Assembly (NCBI RefSeq): GCF_024684275.1
Contig: NZ_JAIKXF010000005.1
Span: 16,972-80,971 of the forward strand
From: Ruminococcus sp.
GTDB taxonomy: Bacteria > Bacillota_A > Clostridia > Oscillospirales > Ruminococcaceae
DNA: 64,000 nt
Reading direction: 5' to 3'
The position numbers and the translations under genes are program-made. Shown here one piece after another: positions 34,688-43,560 of the stretch; within the stretch, counting starts at the first letter, position 1, and every line of letters starts with the position of its first letter. The notes under the pieces are model-generated. The model was given only the letters and a program-made list of their open reading frames with translations, was not told the origin of the DNA and made no database searches.

Positions 34688-36673
34688 TTATCTTATCTTT
34701 GAGCCGACAGGGATACTGTCATCAACAAAAATCACCTTTACGCCGTCGGGAGTATCTGCGGCACATATCATACCGTTGCTGTCTACTCCTCTCAGCTTTA
34801 CGGGCTTGAGATTTGCTATGAGCTGGAGCTTTTTGCCGATGAGGTCCTCGGGAGCGTAATACTGAGCGATACCAGATACTACCTGACGTCCGCCCATGCC
34901 GTCGTCAAGCTGTAAGCACAGGAGCTTGTCGGACTTCTTTACCTTTTCACAGGCTGTTACCTTAGCAACTCTTATCTCTACCTTAGCGAAGTCATCAATA
35001 GTTATCTCAGGCTTCAGCTCGATAGGCTCAGCAGGAGCTTCGCCCTTTTCCTCAGAGGAGAGCTTTGACTGCGCCTCAGCCATATTCTTTGCAAGGATAG
35101 CATTGAGCTCCTCTATCTCCTTGTCAACGTCTATTCTCGGGAAGAGTATATCGCCCTTGTGAACTGTTACATTCTCGGGAAGTACGCCGAACTTGTCAAG
35201 CTTTTCATACTCAACATCAGCCTCGGAAGCGCCTATCTGCTCCCATACCTTTGGCATTGTGGAAGGCATGAATGGCGCAAGAAGTGCAGATGTGACACGG
35301 ATAGCTTCAAGGAGATTATAGAGTACAGAAGCAAGACGTGCCTTCTTAGTATCGTCCTTGCCAAGCTTCCACGGCTCGGTCTCGTCGATGTACTTGTTAG
35401 CGCGGTCAACGACCTTGAATATCTCTTCAAGAGCCTGCTTGAGCTTTGTCTCGTCGATGTACTTGTCGACCTCTGCAAGAAGTCCTGTGACAACAGCTCT
35501 GAACTCGTCATCAAGAGAATCGCCTTCACGCTCTGATGGGATAGTGCCGCCGAAGTACTTGTCCACCATTGCAACGGTACGTGAAACAAGGTTTCCGAAG
35601 CCGTTTGCAAGGTCGGAGTTTATACGGTTTATCATTATTTCGTTGGAGAATAAGCTGTCTGCTCCCAGAGCCATCTCACGGAGGATATGATATCTTATGG
35701 AGTCCTGACCATATCTCTCACCAAGTACGAACGGGTCAACAACATTGCCCAGAGACTTGGACATTTTTTCACTCTCACCGTTTTTGCCTGCCATAGTTAT
35801 CCAGCCGTGAACAGCAAGGTGCTTAGGAAGGGGCAGGTCAAGCGCCATGAGCATTGCAGGCCAGATTATAGCGTGGAAACGCATGATGTCCTTTGCTACC
35901 ATGTGAACATCGGCAGGCCAGTACTTCTCATAGTCATTGTGTGCGGAGTTCTCATAGCCGAGAGCTGTGATATAGTTTGAAAGTGCGTCTATCCATACGT
36001 ATACAACGTGCTTGTCATCAAATGAAACAGGTACGCCCCACTTGAAGGTAGTTCTCGATACGCAGAGGTCCTCAAGACCGGGCTTGATGAAGTTGTTTAC
36101 CAGCTCAACTGCTCTTGTCTTAGGACGGAGATAATCTGTTTCGAGAAGAAGCTTCTCGATGCGCTCTGCAAAGGGAGACATCTTGAAGAAGTAAGCCTCC
36201 TCCTTAGCGTATTTGACAGGTCTGTGACATTCGGGACAGCAGCCGTTTTCGTCAAGCTGAGAATCGGTCCAGAAGCTCTCACATGGAGTACAGTACTTGC
36301 CCGAGTATTCGCCCTTGTAGATATATCCCTTGTCGTAGAGCGCCTTGAATATCTTCTGAACGGCTTCTACGTGATAATCGTCGGTGGTACGGATATATCT
36401 GTCGTATGAGATGTTCATATATTTCCACAGGTTCTTGAACCTGTCAACGATGACGTCAACGTACTCCTTTGGAGTTACGCCCTGCTCGGCAGCCTTCTGC
36501 TCTATTTTGAGGCCGTGCTCGTCAGTGCCTGTGAGGAACATTACGTCATAGCCCTGCATTCGCTTATAACGGGCAATAGAATCGCAGGCAACTGTTGTAT
36601 AGCAGTGACCTATGTGGGGATTGCCCGAAGGGTAATAAATCGGCGTTGTGATGTAAAAGGGTTTCTTTGACAT
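34688..36673 (-). CDS. metG: Methionine-tRNA ligase
   Basis: A 661-residue class I synthetase starting at ATG 36671-36673 (GGAG 8 nt upstream). HIGH motif is PSGNPHIGH, the zinc knuckle has CTPCESFW and CCPECHRP, KMSKS is SEKMSKSLGN. The C-terminal about 110 residues (FAKVEIRVAKVTACEKVKKSDKLL, GGRQVVSGIAQYY) form the EMAP-type tRNA-binding domain that dimerises the enzyme. Confidence 0.97.
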   Translation of the reverse strand: MSKKPFYITTPIYYPSGNPHIGHCYTTVACDSIARYKRMQGYDVMFLTGTDEHGLKIEQKAAEQGVTPKEYVDVIVDRFKNLWKYMNISYDRYIRTTDDYHVEAVQKIFKALYDKGYIYKGEYSGKYCTPCESFWTDSQLDENGCCPECHRPVKYAKEEAYFFKMSPFAERIEKLLLETDYLRPKTRAVELVNNFIKPGLEDLCVSRTTFKWGVPVSFDDKHVVYVWIDALSNYITALGYENSAHNDYEKYWPADVHMVAKDIMRFHAIIWPAMLMALDLPLPKHLAVHGWITMAGKNGESEKMSKSLGNVVDPFVLGERYGQDSIRYHILREMALGADSLFSNEIMINRINSDLANGFGNLVSRTVAMVDKYFGGTIPSEREGDSLDDEFRAVVTGLLAEVDKYIDETKLKQALEEIFKVVDRANKYIDETEPWKLGKDDTKKARLASVLYNLLEAIRVTSALLAPFMPSTMPKVWEQIGASEADVEYEKLDKFGVLPENVTVHKGDILFPRIDVDKEIEELNAILAKNMAEAQSKLSSEEKGEAPAEPIELKPEITIDDFAKVEIRVAKVTACEKVKKSDKLLCLQLDDGMGGRQVVSGIAQYYAPEDLIGKKLQLIANLKPVKLRGVDSNGMICAADTPDGVKVIFVDDSIPVGSKIR

Positions 36674-36831
36674 AAAAATCGCTCCAATCTGAGTGTAAAG
36701 ATTCCGTTTCCGAATGAAAGAAATGGTCAATCTTTATTATATCACATAAGTAATAAAAATGCAAGTTCGCAAAAAACAGAGAGGCATCGTTTTTTCTTAG
36801 TGTAAACCAGACAAAAAATCGTGCGTATCGT

Positions 36832-36860
36832 TTGACAAATATGTTTGCAAGTGATATAAT
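36832..36860 (+). promoter_or_regulatory. Promoter of the LRR-dockerin gene
   Basis: Perfect consensus TTGACA (36832-36837), 17-bp spacer, TATAAT (36855-36860). Confidence 0.85.
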
Positions 36861-36891
36861 TTATAATCATACAGCAAAGGAGTTGCTTTTT

Positions 36892-38034
36892 ATGAAGTAT
36901 TCAAAAATATCTGCATTCATTACCGCAGCCTGTCTTACAATCAGCCTTGCTCCGGCAAAGCCGCTGACAACAGCAAACGCAATTAATTACGCTTGGACGG
37001 AAGCAGAGGATTCCGTGGATTACGACGATGTAAGATATGACATCTTTTCGGATCACGTTGTTGTAAATTACTGCGGCGATAAGAAGGGCAACGTGGTGAT
37101 ACCGTCAGAGATCAACGGTCTTCCCGTTACCAAAATATTCGACGGTGCCTTTTACTCTGATGATATAACCTCCATTACTCTCCCCGACACTATCGACGAG
37201 CTTAGTGAAAATATGTGCGACGGCTGTATCAATCTTACAAGCATAAAACTCCCTGCAAATATCAAGGCTATACCCGAATTTGCATTTCACGGCTGCAAGT
37301 CTCTGAAAAAAGTGGATCTCCCATCAGGCGTAACCAGTATTGGCAGAGCCGCATTCAGCGGCTGTACCTCTCTGAAGGAGATAAATCTCCCCGAGAGCCT
37401 TGAGGAGCTTTCCGACAGCTGCTTCAGCGACTGCGCTCTCGAATCCATTGTTTTTCCAAAGGGCGTTACAGAGATACCTCTCCGCAGCTTTACAAACAAT
37501 AAATTCAAGGAGCTGACTATCCCCGAAAATATCACAAAGATAGACGGCTGGGCATTCTATGAGTGCTATGATATAGAGAAGCTTACTATACTCAACCCTG
37601 ACTGCGAAATATCCTCCCGTCTTGATTTTGTATTCGGCGGAGAAAGAAGAGACGAAAACGGCTATCCTTTAAGCGATGACAGCTTCTCATGCACCTGCTA
37701 TGGCTATAAAGGCTCTACTCTTGAAAAAATGGCAAATGAAAGCACATCAAAAAGAGCAGGCTTTACCTTCACGGCTCTTGACGAAGAAAAAACCGCAGCT
37801 CTCGGCGATCCTAACGGTGACGGAGCTATAAATGCAGTGGACGCCTCTATAATACTCTCTGATTACGCAAGATACTCGACCTCAGACGATAAGCCCACCG
37901 CTGAGGAGCTTGCCTCGGGAGATGTAAACAAGGACGGCAGCATCAACGCTGTTGACGCTTCCACAGTTCTTTCCTACTATGCTTACTGCTCTACACACGA
38001 GCCCACAACCTTTGAGGAATACCTCAAAGCATAA
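36892..38034 (+). CDS. Secreted BspA-type leucine-rich repeat protein with C-terminal dockerin I
   Basis: 380 residues starting at ATG 36892 (AAGGAG 9 nt before). Signal peptide MKYSKISAFITAACLTISLA; residues 60-270 carry BspA/LRR_5 repeats (ITSITLPDTIDELSENMCDG, LTSIKLPANIKAIPEFAFHG, LKKVDLPSGVTSIGRAAFSG). The dockerin occupies the last 60 residues: GDPNGDGAINAVDASIILSDY and GDVNKDGSINAVDASTVLSYY, two intact Ca-binding loops. The dockerin should attach it to a cohesin scaffold of the cellulosome. The LRR part is not catalytic and suggests an adhesion or protein-binding cellulosome component. Confidence 0.93.
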   Translation: MKYSKISAFITAACLTISLAPAKPLTTANAINYAWTEAEDSVDYDDVRYDIFSDHVVVNYCGDKKGNVVIPSEINGLPVTKIFDGAFYSDDITSITLPDTIDELSENMCDGCINLTSIKLPANIKAIPEFAFHGCKSLKKVDLPSGVTSIGRAAFSGCTSLKEINLPESLEELSDSCFSDCALESIVFPKGVTEIPLRSFTNNKFKELTIPENITKIDGWAFYECYDIEKLTILNPDCEISSRLDFVFGGERRDENGYPLSDDSFSCTCYGYKGSTLEKMANESTSKRAGFTFTALDEEKTAALGDPNGDGAINAVDASIILSDYARYSTSDDKPTAEELASGDVNKDGSINAVDASTVLSYYAYCSTHEPTTFEEYLKA

Positions 38035-38116
38035 ATAATGTATCCGCAATAAGCCGGCACATATATCAGCAAAAATGCTCATAACGCAGCAGTTTTCTGA
38101 AAACCGCAATATATTT

Positions 38117-38145
38117 GTTGACACAGCCGCTTTTGTGCGATATAA
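38117..38145 (+). promoter_or_regulatory. Promoter of the Pro-Trp-Asn repeat dockerin gene
   Basis: TTGACA (38117-38122), 17-bp spacer, TATAAT (38140-38145). Confidence 0.85.
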
Positions 38146-38187
38146 TGTATGTATACACAACATTTATGACATAAAAGGAGGGCTATC

Positions 38188-38880
38188 ATGAAAATCTCAA
38201 AGCTTTTTGCAGGCACTATGGCAGGTATACTTGCGTCAATTTCACTGGGCACAGCTGTGAACGCCAATGCTGCCGATCTCAGTCTGGGCGATCCGTCAGG
38301 GGACGGCATCATCAATGCAGTGGACGCTTCATATATACTGACGCTTTATGCCAATTCAGCTGTAAGCAGCTCAGATATAACAAATGAGCTCATCTCACTC
38401 TGTGACGTCAACAAGGACGGCAGCGTCAACGCTATGGACGCTTCTTATGTTCTCTCATACTACGTTGACCAGTCTCTGAACAGCACGGATATTTCCATCG
38501 AGGAGTTCATTGATGAATTTATCAGCGAGCTGACTGCATGGGAATGGCCGGATACCAGTTCGTTGGATCCGCAGGATCCGTGGGACCCGTGGAACCCGTG
38601 GAATCCGTGGAATCCGTGGAACCCGTGGAACCCGTGGAATCCGCAGAATCCACTTGATCCGAATAGCGATCAGTCGTCATGGCTTCCCGAAAACTTTCCG
38701 GGAGCAGACAGCCCGTGGATATGGGAAAATAACCCGGCAAATCCGTGGGGATTCATGAACGCCCCCGAGCAGTGGGCAGAATGGATCAACGCTGTTCCCC
38801 AGACCGAAATCGAAAAATGGGCGGCAGATACTTTCGATATGCTCAAAGAAATTGATGATACCACAAACGAAAACGAATAA
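38188..38880 (+). CDS. Secreted dockerin protein with Pro-Trp-Asn repeats
   Basis: 230 residues: signal peptide (cut after ANA, about residue 28), then immediately a dockerin (GDPSGDGIINAVDASYILTLY and CDVNKDGSVNAMDASYVLSYY, residues 34-92), a short acidic helix, and at residues 128-155 a run of about eight P-W-N/D triplets. The rest is Trp/Pro/Asn-rich and ends in an acidic helix. No catalytic domain is visible. The dockerin is N-terminal, unlike most enzymes. The PWN run recurs in the outer domain of the kinase at 45200-47314. SD AAGGAGG precedes the ATG by 6 nt. Confidence 0.9.
   Translation: MKISKLFAGTMAGILASISLGTAVNANAADLSLGDPSGDGIINAVDASYILTLYANSAVSSSDITNELISLCDVNKDGSVNAMDASYVLSYYVDQSLNSTDISIEEFIDEFISELTAWEWPDTSSLDPQDPWDPWNPWNPWNPWNPWNPWNPQNPLDPNSDQSSWLPENFPGADSPWIWENNPANPWGFMNAPEQWAEWINAVPQTEIEKWAADTFDMLKEIDDTTNENE
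38578..38649 (+). repeat. Tandem 9-bp repeat CCGTGGAAY
   Basis: Eight units coding P-W-N (first P-W-D). Third-position C/T changes are scattered, so length may vary by slippage while the frame stays intact. Confidence 0.85.
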
Positions 38881-38882
38881 TT

Positions 38883-38906
38883 AAAGCCCGCTTCGGCGGG
38901 CTTTTT
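38883..38906 (+). terminator. Terminator of the PWN dockerin gene
   Basis: AAAGCCCGC-TTCG-GCGGGCTTT with a very stable UUCG loop, then TTTTT. Confidence 0.92.
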
Positions 38907-38969
38907 GTCATTGTATCCGCTTTTTTGCCGAAAATACCCTTATGTAATACAATGTAACAGTTTTTTTAC

Positions 38970-38998
38970 TTGACATATTTTACCGTATGACTTATAAT
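38970..38998 (+). promoter_or_regulatory. Promoter of the zinc-ribbon membrane protein
   Basis: TTGACA (38970-38975), 17-bp spacer, TATAAT (38993-38998). Confidence 0.85.
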
Positions 38999-39034
38999 TG
39001 TAATAGCATTTACGAAAAATACAGGAGGGATATT

Positions 39035-40468
39035 ATGATATGCAAAAAATGCGGCAGTAATCTGCCCGATGACGCAATCTTCTGCACAGAATGCGGAGCT
39101 CGTCTCGATGCCGAGACCGCTCCCGATGTACATACCGATGACGAGCCCACATCTATACTTCCCCACCTTGAGGAGGTAATAGCCGCAAACGAGGAAACTC
39201 TCAGCCTCACCAGCGGCGAAGCGGAGCTCCTTAACGATGAGCCCACAGAGATACTCAGCACCTCAGAGACTATCGAGCTCCCGGAGCCTGAGCCTGTTAC
39301 CGAGGTATTCAGCGCTCAAAAGCCGACTGAGGAAAAAAAGCCCGATAAGCCTGCGGATTTCCCAAAGCAGGAGGCTCCTGCCGCTCCCGTAAGCAATAAC
39401 GGCTTTAACGACAACAGCAATACTATGAAGATACCCGTTCAGCCAGTACAGAGCAGTATCGCTCCGCCGCCTGCAAAGCCGCCGATACAGCCTGCTCAGC
39501 CTGAGCCTTCACCTGCTCCTATGCCTCAGCAGGAGGACAAGCCAAAGGCTCGCAAAAAGGTCGGCGGAGGACGTATCTTCGGAGCTTCACTCGTCACCAT
39601 ATTCACCGTAATTTTCCTGCTGGCGTTCAGCCTTACACTTGCGGTAAAAATAGGCGCTAACGGCAGCATTATCCGCAAGAGAGCCGAAAAGCTCAATGCA
39701 AGCACTACTCTCTCTGCTCAGTTTGACGGAAAGGAGCTTGCAAAGACGCTCTATGATTCTATGGGCTTCCGCACAGCTACAAGAGGCGCAGCCGACGAGG
39801 CAGGCTTCAAGAATTATATGATGAATACCGATTTCCGAGAGTATGCAGGCAGAGTCGCTAAGGACTACCTTGACTACATCATCGGCGGCAAGGGAAGTGA
39901 TCCGTCAATTACTGCCGAGGACTTCGTAAATGACTTCATCAAGACCAACAATAATGCGGCTGTCAGGGAGTTTGACTACGAGCTCACCGACGACGGATAC
40001 GAGCTTATCGAAAAGAACCTTGAAAAGGATAATTTCAGCGACACCATGAGCGTCAGGGAGTGGAGCAGAAATCTCGGCTTTGACGTTGATAAATGCAGCT
40101 ATGCATTCTCATTCATCACTATCGGCATACTGGCAGCTCTTGTGATACTGCTGCTCATATGGACAGCTGTTATACTCAACAAGCGCGCAAGATTTGTTAC
40201 AGGCTTCTTTGCAACTGTGTTCAATATCTCAGGTCTTCTGGTATTCATATCAGGTCTTGCTATACTCATAGGTTCGGCTGTAGCATTCACATTCACTCAT
40301 AATGTCGGATTCTATCTGGCAGAGACACTGCTTCTGCCATTCACCTGTATGCTCCTGATAATCGGAGCAGCTGAGCTCTTCCTCGGCTTCATATTCAGAA
40401 AGTCAAACAGAGTCCTCAGGAAAAAGGCTAAAAAAGCTGCGGCTGCAGCTTCCGCAGAAAACAACTGA
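39035..40468 (+). CDS. Zinc-ribbon membrane protein
   Basis: 477 residues from ATG 39035 (AGGAGG 6 nt before). An N-terminal zinc ribbon (CKKCGSNLPDDAIFCTECGARL) is followed by about 150 disordered Pro/Glu-rich residues, a membrane helix near 190-215 (GASLVTIFTVIFLLAFSLTLAV), a roughly 150-residue outer domain, and a C-terminal bundle of three helices ending with a basic tail (RKKAKKAAAAAS). No enzyme motif. Proteins of this plan are common in ruminococci and unassigned. Its position next to dockerin genes may be coincidence. Confidence 0.85.
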   Translation: MICKKCGSNLPDDAIFCTECGARLDAETAPDVHTDDEPTSILPHLEEVIAANEETLSLTSGEAELLNDEPTEILSTSETIELPEPEPVTEVFSAQKPTEEKKPDKPADFPKQEAPAAPVSNNGFNDNSNTMKIPVQPVQSSIAPPPAKPPIQPAQPEPSPAPMPQQEDKPKARKKVGGGRIFGASLVTIFTVIFLLAFSLTLAVKIGANGSIIRKRAEKLNASTTLSAQFDGKELAKTLYDSMGFRTATRGAADEAGFKNYMMNTDFREYAGRVAKDYLDYIIGGKGSDPSITAEDFVNDFIKTNNNAAVREFDYELTDDGYELIEKNLEKDNFSDTMSVREWSRNLGFDVDKCSYAFSFITIGILAALVILLLIWTAVILNKRARFVTGFFATVFNISGLLVFISGLAILIGSAVAFTFTHNVGFYLAETLLLPFTCMLLIIGAAELFLGFIFRKSNRVLRKKAKKAAAAASAENN

Positions 40469-40479
40469 AAAGCATAATT

Positions 40480-40509
40480 AAAGGCGAACCGAATGGTCCG
40501 CCTTTTTTG
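40480..40509. terminator. Bidirectional terminator (AAAGGCGAACC family)
   Basis: AAAGGCGAACC pairs with GGTCCGCCTTT (one mismatch), loop GAAT, U-tract. It lies between the convergent zinc-ribbon and COG0523 genes. Confidence 0.8.
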
Positions 40510-40532
40510 TATATACTTCTTGGTTCTAAGCT

Positions 40533-41501
40533 CTAAATCGAAACATACTCGCTGTCTGTATTAAGCGGCTTGATATAGCCGTCGATACGCTCACGGGAGA
40601 CATTGTCTCCGATAACTATGAGCACGGGCTGTCCCTCTGACACCTCGGCTATTTCCGTCTTTTCACGGGTGGCATTTATCTTCAGCCAGCCATTCTCCGC
40701 AGGCAGTGTTCCCTTGATACGGAATATGCTGCCGCAGCTCTCATCTGCGAATATATCGGCGATAAGAGACTCAACGCACTCTCTCGGCACATCGATATGC
40801 ATGAAGTAATGAACAGAGCTCTCAATATCCTCGGGACTGAACCTTTTCACGTAGCTCGAACCGCGGTAGCCTGCGCTGCCGAGAAGTCTGTAGTCCTCAT
40901 CAGTAAAGCTTTCCCAGTCCTTTGCCACAACGTCGCGGAGGGAAAGCCGGCGGTCACAGCGTATATCCTCAAGGGCACGGTTCACATGGTCAAGCAGGGA
41001 CTGCACAAGGCTTTCCTCAGCTTCACCGCGGAGCTTGCTTATCACTATCCTGCCGCAGCAGGCAGCCTCAGAGCCAAGAAGATATTCCATCTGCGGCGAG
41101 AGCTGCTGCTCCATTTCACCGTCGATTATGGTGAGGACACTTCCTATCTCAAACCAGCTGTCCAGCGGCGAGTCGTGGAGTATATCAAAAAACTCGTCCA
41201 TATCGAATATGCCTGACGGCTCAACGATAACGCGGTCAAAATGCTGCATACCGAGAGATATGAGCTGAGTTTTGAAGCGGCGTCTGTGGCAGTCCGCATC
41301 GCAGCCACCTGCTATCATCTCAAGGCGGCAGCCCTCACCCTTCAGCTCCTGTAACATGAGCATATCAATATTGACAGCGCCGAAATCGTTTTCCAGAATG
41401 GCGATATTTTCGCCTCTGTCTATGCAGTTTCGGGCGTATTTCAGCAGGAAAGTTGTCTTTCCCGAGCCAAGAATGCCGGTTATAAGGTCTATTTTTGTCA
41501 T
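40533..41501 (-). CDS. COG0523/CobW-family P-loop GTPase
   Basis: 322 residues from ATG 41499-41501 (AAAGGAG 9 nt before). Walker A is GILGSGKTTFL and the switch region is LENDFGAVNID. The metal-site loop usually reads G-C-x-C-C; here it is AGGCDADCHRRR, with two Cys in a different spacing. VEPSGIFDMDE fits Walker B, and VISKLRG stands where NKxD is expected. Relatives are metal chaperones (Zn, Co, nitrile hydratase). The altered Cys motif makes the metal uncertain. Confidence 0.82.
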   Translation of the reverse strand: MTKIDLITGILGSGKTTFLLKYARNCIDRGENIAILENDFGAVNIDMLMLQELKGEGCRLEMIAGGCDADCHRRRFKTQLISLGMQHFDRVIVEPSGIFDMDEFFDILHDSPLDSWFEIGSVLTIIDGEMEQQLSPQMEYLLGSEAACCGRIVISKLRGEAEESLVQSLLDHVNRALEDIRCDRRLSLRDVVAKDWESFTDEDYRLLGSAGYRGSSYVKRFSPEDIESSVHYFMHIDVPRECVESLIADIFADESCGSIFRIKGTLPAENGWLKINATREKTEIAEVSEGQPVLIVIGDNVSRERIDGYIKPLNTDSEYVSI

Positions 41502-41585
41502 TTTATGCAGCTCCTTTGGTCTCAGTATACCACGGCAGCATGGCAAAGTCAATTTCTGTTGCATGACGCTAATTGTCTATACGCC

Positions 41586-42599
41586 TCACATTTTATAGAA
41601 GTCATTCTTTGCAAAGGCAATGGTAAACTCAGTATAGCTCCCCTGCTGTGAGGTCACGGAAATGCTGTGCCCAAGCTTTTCGCAGAGGCTCTTCACGATA
41701 TATAGCCCCATACCCGTGGACTTAGCGTAAAGACGTCCGTTCTCGCCTGTAAAGCTCTTGTCGAACACCCTCGGCAGGTCCTTTTCGGGTATGCCTATGC
41801 CGTTATCACGGAAGCGGAGAAGCACTCTGTCAGTAAGCTCCTCTGCGCTTATACTCATAACGGTGCTGCGCCCCTCAACTGTGTATTTAAGACTGTTGGC
41901 GATAAACTGACCGAGCATGAATTCCAGCCATTTGCCGTCGGTCATAACGCTTATGTCAAGTCCCTCGGTCTCGACAGAGGCTCCTGCAAGCTGAATATCC
42001 TCGCGGTTTTTCAGCGCAGCATTTGCCACGGTGCGCTTCAGCGAGGTCTCCTTGATGATGTAGTCCTTTTCGGCGCTTCCTGAACGGGCATAATATAAGA
42101 CCTGATCGGTATAGCCGTCTATTCGGCGAAGCTGCTCCAGAAACTTATCTCCCAGCTTATCGCCGTGATTGTGCGCCATAAGCTGTAAGCTCGCAACAGG
42201 CAGCTTTACCTCATGCACCCACATCTCGATAAATTCGCGGAAATCATCAGAGCTCCGCTTATGATCCGAAACATTCTCGCACATGGCTTTGTGCGCCTGA
42301 CAAAGCACATCATATGTGAGCCTGCCCTCTAAGAAGTCGGGCTTACGCACCATTTCGTGGATAAGGTATTTTTTATCCAGCATATCAAGCTTGCGGACAA
42401 GGTCATCATAGAACTGCCTTTTCCGCAGAAAACCCGCAAGCTCCTCTGAGACAATAAACAGCAGATATATGGCTGCAATGAATGACACAAGCTGTCCGCT
42501 CACTCTGTAAGCCGTTAAAAACAGCAGCATAAGTCCGAATGAGACAGCTGCGATAATATAAAACCACAGCCTGTCCCTGATATAATCGCGGAATCTCAT
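41586..42599 (-). CDS. BceS-like intramembrane-sensing histidine kinase
   Basis: 337 residues with two N-terminal helices (about 11-32 and 37-57) separated by only a few residues, the mark of intramembrane-sensing kinases. H-box FIEMWVHEVKLPVASLQ; N-box LGQFIANSLKYT; G boxes DNGIGIPEKDL and GMGLYIV. It overlaps the regulator by 4 bp. BceS kinases normally sense via a BceAB ABC transporter for peptide antibiotics; none is encoded in this window. Confidence 0.92.
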   Translation of the reverse strand: MRFRDYIRDRLWFYIIAAVSFGLMLLFLTAYRVSGQLVSFIAAIYLLFIVSEELAGFLRKRQFYDDLVRKLDMLDKKYLIHEMVRKPDFLEGRLTYDVLCQAHKAMCENVSDHKRSSDDFREFIEMWVHEVKLPVASLQLMAHNHGDKLGDKFLEQLRRIDGYTDQVLYYARSGSAEKDYIIKETSLKRTVANAALKNREDIQLAGASVETEGLDISVMTDGKWLEFMLGQFIANSLKYTVEGRSTVMSISAEELTDRVLLRFRDNGIGIPEKDLPRVFDKSFTGENGRLYAKSTGMGLYIVKSLCEKLGHSISVTSQQGSYTEFTIAFAKNDFYKM

Positions 42600-43258
42600 C
42601 TCAGTATGTACCCCTGCTTCTTGCGGGTTTCGATAGCCTCTCCGCAGCCGAGGTCGGCAAGCTTAGAACGCAGGCGGCTGATATTAACAGTAAGGGCGTT
42701 GTCGTTGACGAACTCGTCATTGTCCCAGAGAGCTGTCATCAGCTCGTCACGGGTAACAAGAGCGCCGCGCCTGTCCAGCATGAAGCGGAAAATGATCATC
42801 TCATTCTTAGTGAGGATAAGCTCGCGGCTGCCATCGGTAAGACAACCTTTTGCGTCGTTGACCTGCAAGCCGTTGTAGCTCTGAACAGCTGCCGTACCTG
42901 AGGCACGTTTCAGCACAGCTGAGATCCTCAGCAGCAGTATAGTGGGGTTATAGGGCTTTGTTATGTAATCGTCCGCACCATAGCTCATAGAGAGCACCTC
43001 ATCGGTCTCGGAGGTGCGGCTCGTCACCATTATGACGGGAGTATTCGTTTCTTTGCGTATCTCCTTGAGAAGCTGCTCTCCGTTCAGGTCGGGGATATTT
43101 ATGTCCATGAGGATAAGGTCTGGCTTTGCGGCGAGTATCTTTGCCTTTGAATCTGAAAAGTCAGTAAGATATTCGGCTTCATAGCCGGAATTGCGAAGAA
43201 GCTCTGCCAGCTCATCGCGGATAGACCTGTCGTCCTCGACAATGAAAATCTTGCTCAT
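42596..43258 (-). CDS. BceR-like OmpR-family response regulator
   Basis: 220 residues: receiver with IVEDDRSI, phospho-Asp in DLILMDINIPDLNG (about residue 53), KPY lysine in DDYITKPY; winged helix with TVNISRLRSKL and ETRKKQGYIL. First gene of the pair with the kinase. Confidence 0.93.
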   Translation of the reverse strand: MSKIFIVEDDRSIRDELAELLRNSGYEAEYLTDFSDSKAKILAAKPDLILMDINIPDLNGEQLLKEIRKETNTPVIMVTSRTSETDEVLSMSYGADDYITKPYNPTILLLRISAVLKRASGTAAVQSYNGLQVNDAKGCLTDGSRELILTKNEMIIFRFMLDRRGALVTRDELMTALWDNDEFVNDNALTVNISRLRSKLADLGCGEAIETRKKQGYILR

Positions 43259-43323
43259 ATTTCACCTCTGAATTATTATTGTTTTAATTATAGCACAAAT
43301 GAGCGTGGAAAACAAGCCTTTAG

Positions 43324-43559
43324 CTGTAGGGGAGGGCGCCCTCGGCGTTCCGTAAATTGATGATTGAGAATGTAGGGGCTGATGTACACAGCCCGAATAA
43401 TTGCTTTGTAACCACACGGGGCGATGTAGGCATCGCCCCCTACACATTTTTACGTTATATCATGGGCTGTCGAGGACGCCAGCCCCTACAAAAAAAGGCG
43501 AACCGATCGGTTCGCCTTTAATTATGCATTGAACGGGCGCACACTGTGCGCCCCTACAT
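43324..43559. repeat. Cluster of TGTAGGGG palindromes with an AAAGGCGAACC terminator
   Basis: Five palindromic units lie side by side: 43326-43347, 43370-43395 (TGTAGGGGCTGATGTACACA core), 43417-43444, 43464-43490 and 43534-43558. A terminator-type hairpin AAAGGCGAACC-GAT-CGGTTCGCCTTT sits at 43494-43519 with ATTATGCATT after it. It fills the gap between the regulator promoter and the CNNM gene stop; no gene is seen. Confidence 0.75.
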
Positions 43560-43560
43560 A

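Noticed and set aside
38578..38649. CRISPR-like array
   Set aside because: It is a 9-bp in-frame coding repeat without spacers.
43324..43559. CRISPR array
   Set aside because: Palindromic units vary in length and centre and have no constant repeat with unique spacers; no cas genes nearby.
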